From Asterias amurensis (taxonomy: Eukaryota; Echinodermata; Asteroidea; Forcipulatida; Asteriidae): a stretch of 64,000 bases of DNA. The position numbers and the translations under genes were made by a program. Under the pieces are notes generated by a model. The model saw only the letters and a list, made by a program, of their open reading frames with translations. It had not been told where the DNA came from and searched no databases. Location: the NCBI RefSeq assembly GCF_032118995.1, contig NC_092652.1, positions 20,444,544 through 20,508,543 of the forward strand, in the 5' to 3' direction. Shown here one piece after another: positions 57,170 through 64,000 of the stretch (position 1 is the stretch's first letter; every line of letters begins with the position of its first letter).

Positions 57170-60100
57170 TATTTTCTTACTTGGTTACGAGGTCACTTGA
57201 ATACGAATTCACCTCGGTACACGTTGACTTGGGGACGAGTACACATTGAGACGAGTTGACAACAATAATATAAAATAACAAACCTGTGAAAATTTAGGTT
57301 CAATCGGTCATGTCAGTTTAAAATTCCAACAGAAATAAATAGAACTTATTTTCTCATTCGGCGGACTTTAGCGCTCAGTGAGCTTTTACTAATTTACTTG
57401 GGGACGAGTTCCCTTTAGGACGAGTTGACTTGGGGACGAGTTGATTTTGGTACAAGTTCAGTAGGGTACGAGTTGACTTGGATACCATGTGATTTGAATT
57501 CGTCCAACACGTCAACTCGTGCCACAGTCAACTCGAACTCATGTCATAGCGTACCGGTTATTAACGCACGTTGTAGTGCAGAGGAGATGTTTGAGGCCTG
57601 ACGATTCCAATTTTGGGAAGGAGGCCTCCCAAAAACCACGTTTGAATAGCAAAGGTTGATAAAAACTAATTCATATAATCTTCTATAACCGTAAATGGAG
57701 TTCCTCTAATTTTTAAAAGTATTCAAACAATGAAACCAATCTAATAATACAATAAACTCAAAGGGGGAAATAACCTCCGAACCCCCCTCCCCCCACACAC
57801 AACATTGCTTATGAAGTAAAATAAGAAGGTTCAAATTAGTTTTTGGAACAAATATAAAAAAGTAACATCCCTTAAGAATTGTTAGTTTGAATTTCCATAA
57901 TAGAAATAAATAAAACACAATTCCCATACGGACTTTAGCGCTCAGTACGCCTTGACTAATTTACTTGGGTACGAGTTCACTTGAGTACGATTTCACCTGG
58001 GTACGAGTTTACTTGGGGACGAGTTCATTTTGGGACGAGTTGGTTTGGGGACGAGTTGATTTTCGTAAAAGTTGAACAGGGTACGAGTTGACTTGGATAC
58101 CATGTGATTTGAATTCTTCCAACAGGTCAACTCGTGCCACAGCCAACTCGTACCCATGTCATAGCGTACCGGCTCTTAACGCAAGTTGTAGTGCAGAAGA
58201 GATGCTTGAGGCCTGACGTTTCCCATTTTGGGAAGGAGGCCTCCCCAAACCCACGTTTGAATAACAAAGGTTGATGAAAACAAATTCATATATTCTTCCT
58301 AACCGTAAATGGAGTTCGTCTAATTTTTAAAATTATGTAAACAATTAAACCAATCTAATAATACAATAAACTCAAAGGTGGAAATAGCCTCCGAACCCCC
58401 CTCCACCACCCACAACATTGCCAATGAAGTAAGAAAAAAAGGTTCAAATTAGTTTTTGGAACAAATATAAAAAAGTAACATCCCTTAAGAATTGTTAGTT
58501 TGAAATTCCATAATAGAAATAAATAAAACAAATTTCCCTTACGGACTTTAGCGGTCAGTAAGCTACAACTAATTTACTTGGGTACGAGTTCACTTAAGTA
58601 CGATTTCACGTGGGTACGAGTTTACTTGGGGACGAGTTCATTTGAGGACGAGTTGGTTTGGGGACGAGTTGATTTTTTTTTAAAAGTTGAACAGGGTACG
58701 AGTTGACTTGGATACCATGTGATTTGAATTCTTCCAACAGGTGAACTCGTGCCACAGCCAACTCGTACACATGTCATAGCGTACATGCTATTAACGCACG
58801 TTGTAGTGCAGAGGAGATGTTTGAGGCCTGATGATTCCCATTTTGGGTAGGAGGCCTCCCAAAATCCACCTTTGAATAGCAAAGGTTGATAAAAACAATT
58901 TCATTTATTCTTCTTAACCGTAAATGGAGTTCGTCTAATTTTTAAAATTATGTAAACAATTAAACCAATCTAATAATACAATAAACTCAAAGGGGGAAAT
59001 AACCTCCGAACCCCCTCCCCCACACACAACATTGCTTATGAAGTAAAATAAGAAGGTTCAAATTAGTTTTTGGAACAAATATAAAAAAGTAACATCCCTT
59101 AAGAATTGTTAGTTTGAAATTCCATAAAAGAAATAAATAAAAAACAATTCCCTTACGGACTTTAGCGCTCAGTACGCTTTGATTAATTTACTTGGGTACG
59201 AGCTCACTTGAGTACGATTTCACCTGGGTACGAGTTTACTTGGGGACGAGTTCATTTTAGGACAAGTTGGTTTGGGGACGAGTTGATTTTTGTAAAAGTT
59301 GAACAGGGTACGAGTTGACTTGGATACCATGTGATTTGAATTCTTCCAACAGGTCAACTCGTGCCACAGCCAACTCGTACCCATGTCATAGCGTACCGGC
59401 TCTTAACGCAAGTTGTAGTGCAGAAGAGATGTTTGAGGCCTGACGTTTCCCATTTTGGGTAGGAGGCTTTCCCAAACCCACGTTTAAATAACAAAGGTTG
59501 ATAAAAACAAATTCATATATTCTTCTTAACCGTAAATGGAGTTCGTCTGATTTTTAAAATTATGTAAACAATTAAACCAATCTAATAATACAATAAACTC
59601 AAAGGTGGAAATTACCTCCGACCCCCCCCCCCACCCACAACATTACTAATGAAGTAAGAAAAAAAGGTTCAAATTAGTTTTTGGAACAAATATAAAAAAG
59701 TAACATCCCTTAAGAACATAATAGAAATAAATAAAACAAATTTCCCTTACGGACTTTAGCGCTCAGTACGCTTTGACTAGTTTACTTGGGTACAAGTTCA
59801 CTTAAGTACGATTTCACGTGAGTACGAGTTTACTTTGGGACGAGTTCATTTGAGGCCGAGTTGGTTTGGGGACGAGTTGATTTTTTTAAAAGTTGAACAG
59901 GGTACGAGTTGACTTGGATGCCATGTGATTTGAATTCTTCCAACAGGTCAACTCGTGCCACAGCCAACTCGTACCCATGTCATATCGTACATGCTATTAA
60001 CGCACGTTGTAGTGCAGAGGAGATGTTTAAGGCCTGATGATTCCCATTTTGAGTAGGAGGCCTCTCAAAATCCACCTTTGAATAGCAAAGGTTGATAAAA

Positions 60101-63100
60101 ACAAATTCATATATTCTTCTTAACCGTAAATGGAGTTCGTCTAATTTTTAAAATTATGTAAACAATTAAACCAATCTAATAATACAATAAACTCAAAGGG
60201 GGAAATAACCTCCGAACCCCCCTCCCCCACACACAACATTGCTTATGAAGTAAAATAAGAAGGTTCAAATTAGTTTTTGGAACAAATATAAAAAAGTAAC
60301 ATCCCTTAAGAATTGTTAGTTTGAAATTCCATAGAAATAAATAAAACAAATTTCCCTTACGGACTTTAGCGCTCAGTACGCTTTGACTAGTTTACTTGGG
60401 TACGAGTTCACTTAAGTACGATTTCACGTGGGTACGAGTTTACTTGGGGACGAGTTCATTTGAGGACGAGTTGGTTTGGGGACGAGTTGATTTTAGTAAA
60501 AGTTGAACAGGGTACGAGTTGACTTGGATACCATGTGATTTGAATTCTTCCAACAGGTCAACTCGTGCCACAGCCAACTCGTACCCATGTCATAGCGTAC
60601 ATGCTATTAACGCATGTTGTAGTGCAGAGGAGATGTTTGAGGCCTGATGATTCCCATTTTGGGTAGGAGGCCTCCCAAAATCCACCTTTGAATAGCAAAG
60701 GTTGATAAAAACAATTTCATATATTCTTCTTAACCGTAAATGGAGTTCGTCTAATTTTTAAAATTATGTAAACAATCAAACCAATCTAATAATACAATAA
60801 ACTCAAAGGGGGAAATAACCTCCGAACCCCCCTCCCCCACACACACAACATTGCTTATGAAGTAAAATAAGAAGGTTCAAATTATTTTTTGGAACAAATA
60901 TAAAAAAGTAACATCCCTTAAGAATTGTTAGTTTGAAATTCCATAGAAATAAATAAAACAAATTTCCCTTACGGACTTTAGCGCTCAGTACGCTTTGACT
61001 AATTTACTTGGGTACGAGTTCACTTAAGTACGATTTCACGTGGGTACGAGTTTACTTGGGGACGAGTTCATTTGAGGACGAGTTGGTTTGGGGACGAGTT
61101 GATTTTTGTAAAAGTTGAAAAGGGTACGAGTTGACTTGGATACCATGTGATTTGAATTCTTCCAACAGATCAACTCGTGCCACAGCCAACTCGTACCCAT
61201 GTCATAGCGTACATGCTACTAACGCACGTTGTAGTGCAGAGGAGATGTTTGAGGCCTGATGATTCCCATTTTGGTAGGAGGCCTCCCAAAATCCACCTTT
61301 GAATAGCAAAGGTTGATAAAAACAATTTCATATATTCTTCTTAACCGTAAATGGAGTTCGTCTAATTTTTAAAATAATGTAAACAATTAAACCAATCTAA
61401 TAATACAATAAACTCAAACGGGGAAATAACCTCCGAACCCACCCCCTCCCACACACACAACATTGCTTATGAAGTAAAATAAGAAGGTTCAAATTAGTTT
61501 TTGGAACAAATATAAAAAAGTAACATCCCTTAAGAATTGTTAGTTTGAAATTCCATAGAAATAAATAAAACAAATTTCCCTTACGGACTTTAGCGCTCAG
61601 TACGCTTTGACTAGTTTACTTGGGTACGAGTTCACTTAAGTACGATTTCACGTGGGTACGAGTTTACTTGGGGACGAGTTCATTTGAGGACGAGTTGGTT
61701 TGGGGACGAGTTGATTTTAGTAAAAGTTGAACAGGGTACGAGTTGACTTGGATACCATGTGATTTGAATTCTTCCAACAGGTCAACTCGTGCCACAGCCA
61801 ACTCGTACCCATGTCATAGCGTACATGCTATTAACGCATGTTGTAGTGCAGAGGAGATGTTTGAGGCCTGATGATTCCCATTTTGGGTAGGAGGCCTCCC
61901 AAAATCCACCTTTGAATAGCAAAGGTTGATAAAAACAATTTCATATATTCTTCTTAACCGTAAATGGAGTTCGTCTAATTTTTAAAATTATGTAAACAAT
62001 CAAACCAATCTAATAATACAATAAACTCAAACGGGGAAATAACCTCCGAACCCCCCTCCCCCACACACACAACATTGCTTATGAAGTAAAATAAGAAGGT
62101 TCAAATTATTTTTTGGAACAAATATAAAAAAGTAACATCCCTTAAGAATTGTTAGTTTGAAATTCCATAGAAATAAATAAAACAAATTTCCCTTACGGAC
62201 TTTAGCGCTCAGTACGCTTTGACTAATTTACTTGGGTACGAGTTCACTTAAGTACGATTTCACGTGGGTACGAGTTTACTTGGGGACGAGTTCATTTGAG
62301 GACGAGTTGGTTTGGGGACGAGTTGATTTTTGTAAAAGTTGAAAAGGGTACGAGTTGACTTGGATACCATGTGATTTGAATTCTTCCAACAGATCAACTC
62401 GTGCCACAGCCAACTCGTACCCATGTCATAGCGTACATGCTACTAACGCACGTTGTAGTGCAGAGGAGATGTTTGAGGCCTGATGATTCCCATTTTGGTA
62501 GGAGGCCTCCCAAAATCCACCTTTGAATAGCAAAGGTTGATAAAAACAATTTCATATATTCTTCTTAACCGTAAATGGAGTTCGTCTAATTTTTAAAATA
62601 ATGTAAACAATTAAACCAATCTAATAATACAATAAACTCAAACGGGGAAATAACCTCCGAACCCACCCCCTCCCACACACACAACATTGCTTATGAAGTA
62701 AAATAAGAAGGTTCAAATTAGTTTTTGGAACAAATATAAAAAAGTAACATCCCTTAAGAATTGTTAGTTTGAAATTCCATAGAAATAAATAAAACAAATT
62801 TCCCTTACGGACTTTAGCGCTCAGTACGCTTTGACTAGTTTACTTGGGTACGAGTTCACTTAAGTACGATTTCACGTGGGTACGAGTTTACTTGGGGACG
62901 AGTTCATTTGAGGACGAGTTGGTTTGGGGACGAGTTGATTTTAGTAAAAGTTGAACAGGGTACGAGTTGACTTGGATACCATGTGATTTGAATTCTTCCA
63001 ACAGGTCAACTCGTGCCACAGCCAACTCGTACCCATGTCATAGCGTACATGCTATTAACGCATGTTGTAGTGCAGAGGAGATGTTTGAGGCCTGATGATT

Positions 63101-64000
63101 CCCATTTTGGGTAGGAGGCCTCCCAAAATCCACCTTTGAATAGCAAAGGTTGATAAAAACAATTTCATATATTCTTCTTAACCGTAAATGGAGTTCGTCT
63201 AATTTTTAAAATTATGTAAACAATCAAACCAATCTAATAATACAATAAACTCAAAGGGGGAAATAACCTCCGAACCCCCCTCCCCCACACACACAACATT
63301 GCTTATGAAGTAAAATAAGAAGGTTCAAATTAGTTTTTGGAACAAATATAAAAAAGTAACATCCCTTAAGAATTGTTAGTTTGAAATTCCATAGAAATAA
63401 ATAAAACAAATTTCTCTTACGGACTTTAGCGCTCAGTACGCTTTGACTAGTTTACTTGGGTACGAGTTCACTTAAGTACGATTTCACGTGGGTACGAGTT
63501 TACTTGGGGACGAGTTCATTTGAGGACGAGTTGGTTTGGGGACGAGTTGATTTTTGTAAAAGTTGAACAGGGTACGAGTTGACTTGGATACCATGTGATT
63601 TGAATTCTTCCAACAGGTCAACTCGTGCCACAGCCAACTCGTACCCATGTCATAGCGTACCGGCTCTTAACGCAAGTTGTAGTGCAGAAGAGATGCTTGA
63701 GGCCTGACGTTTCCCATTTTGGGAAGGAGGCCTCCCCAAACCCACGTTTGAATAACAAAGGTTGATAAAAACAAATTCATATATTCTTCTTAACCGTGAA
63801 TGGAGTTCGTCTAATTTTTGAAATTATGTAAACAATTAAACCAATCTAATAATACAATAAACTCAAAGGTGGAAATAACCTCCGAACCCCCCTCCCCCAC
63901 CCACAACATTGCTATAGAAGTAAGAAAAAAAGGTTCAAATTAGTTTTTGGAACAAATATAAAAAAGTAACATCCCTTAAGAACATAATAGAAATAAATAA
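57170..64000. repeat. Satellite array, unit about 612 bp, eleven-plus units, open at window end
   Basis: The landmark CGGACTTTAGCGCTCAG recurs at 57362, 57930, 58542, 59156, 59750, 60360, 60972, 61584, 62196, 62808 and 63420. Spacings are 568, 612, 614, 594, 610 and then exactly 612 five times. Each unit has a block of about 17-20-bp subrepeats (ACGAGTT with TTACTTGGGG/TTCATTTGAGG variants), then inverted copies (GGTCAACTCGTGCCACAGCC), a unique middle (GTTGTAGTGCAGAGGAGATG) and an A/T-rich end. The first unit is the most diverged. Short open frames here are not genes. Confidence 0.97.

Noticed and set aside
57170-64000. Short open frames inside the satellite units
   Set aside because: They are not kept from unit to unit, and the unit length is divisible by three only in the newest copies. 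No protein features are visible.
1-64000. CRISPR arrays, bacterial operons or rRNA genes
   Set aside because: The window is intron-rich animal DNA. The only regular arrays are the satellite and the minisatellites, and no rRNA-like sequence was seen.

Overview
This is an animal nuclear genome window, most likely from an echinoderm and probably a sea star. Genes are split into many short exons with GT-AG introns. The five recognisable genes encode animal proteins, and the introns are crowded with short palindromic transposon remnants, tRNA-derived SINEs and LINE tails. The sea-star assignment is an impression from the style of the repeats, not a proof.

Layout, left to right. (1) 871-4187, minus: the 5' five coding exons of dynactin subunit 6 (DCTN6); the 3' end lies outside the window. 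(2) 7429-15132, minus: a complete nine-exon gene for a 577-residue coiled-coil protein with an N-myristoylation-type start (MGCAAS) and a Pro/Gln-rich N-terminus; I do not recognise the family. (3) 18275-21115, plus: prefoldin subunit 5 (PFDN5), six exons, 160 residues. (4) 23963-40739, plus: a complete 21-exon kinesin-3 of the KIF28/KLP-6 type, 981 residues, with motor, FHA domain and a C-terminal CaaX box. (5) 46459-55939, minus: an SSUH2 homologue, 12 exons, 489 residues, with a YGAPQQQ-repeat N-terminus and six CxxC motifs. (6) about 57170-64000: a tandem satellite of about 612 bp per unit that runs off the right edge and shows a dimeric higher-order structure. A possible orphan first exon lies just before it. 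In all four complete genes the exon lengths and phases add up to an uninterrupted reading frame.

Most notable: three neighbouring genes each contain what looks like a U12-type (minor spliceosome) intron. DCTN6 and PFDN5 have the exact GTATCCTTT donor, and the kinesin has an AT-AC intron with the exact ATATCCTTT donor. Each has a plausible U12 branch point. Other points are the kinesin CVVM prenylation motif, a perfect spacerless 64-bp palindrome just upstream of SSUH2, several palindromic element families sharing TTAA flanks, and two places where such an element ends at a functional splice acceptor.

The genes do not form an operon. DCTN6 and the kinesin both belong to microtubule motor biology and PFDN5 helps fold tubulin and actin, but that grouping may be chance.
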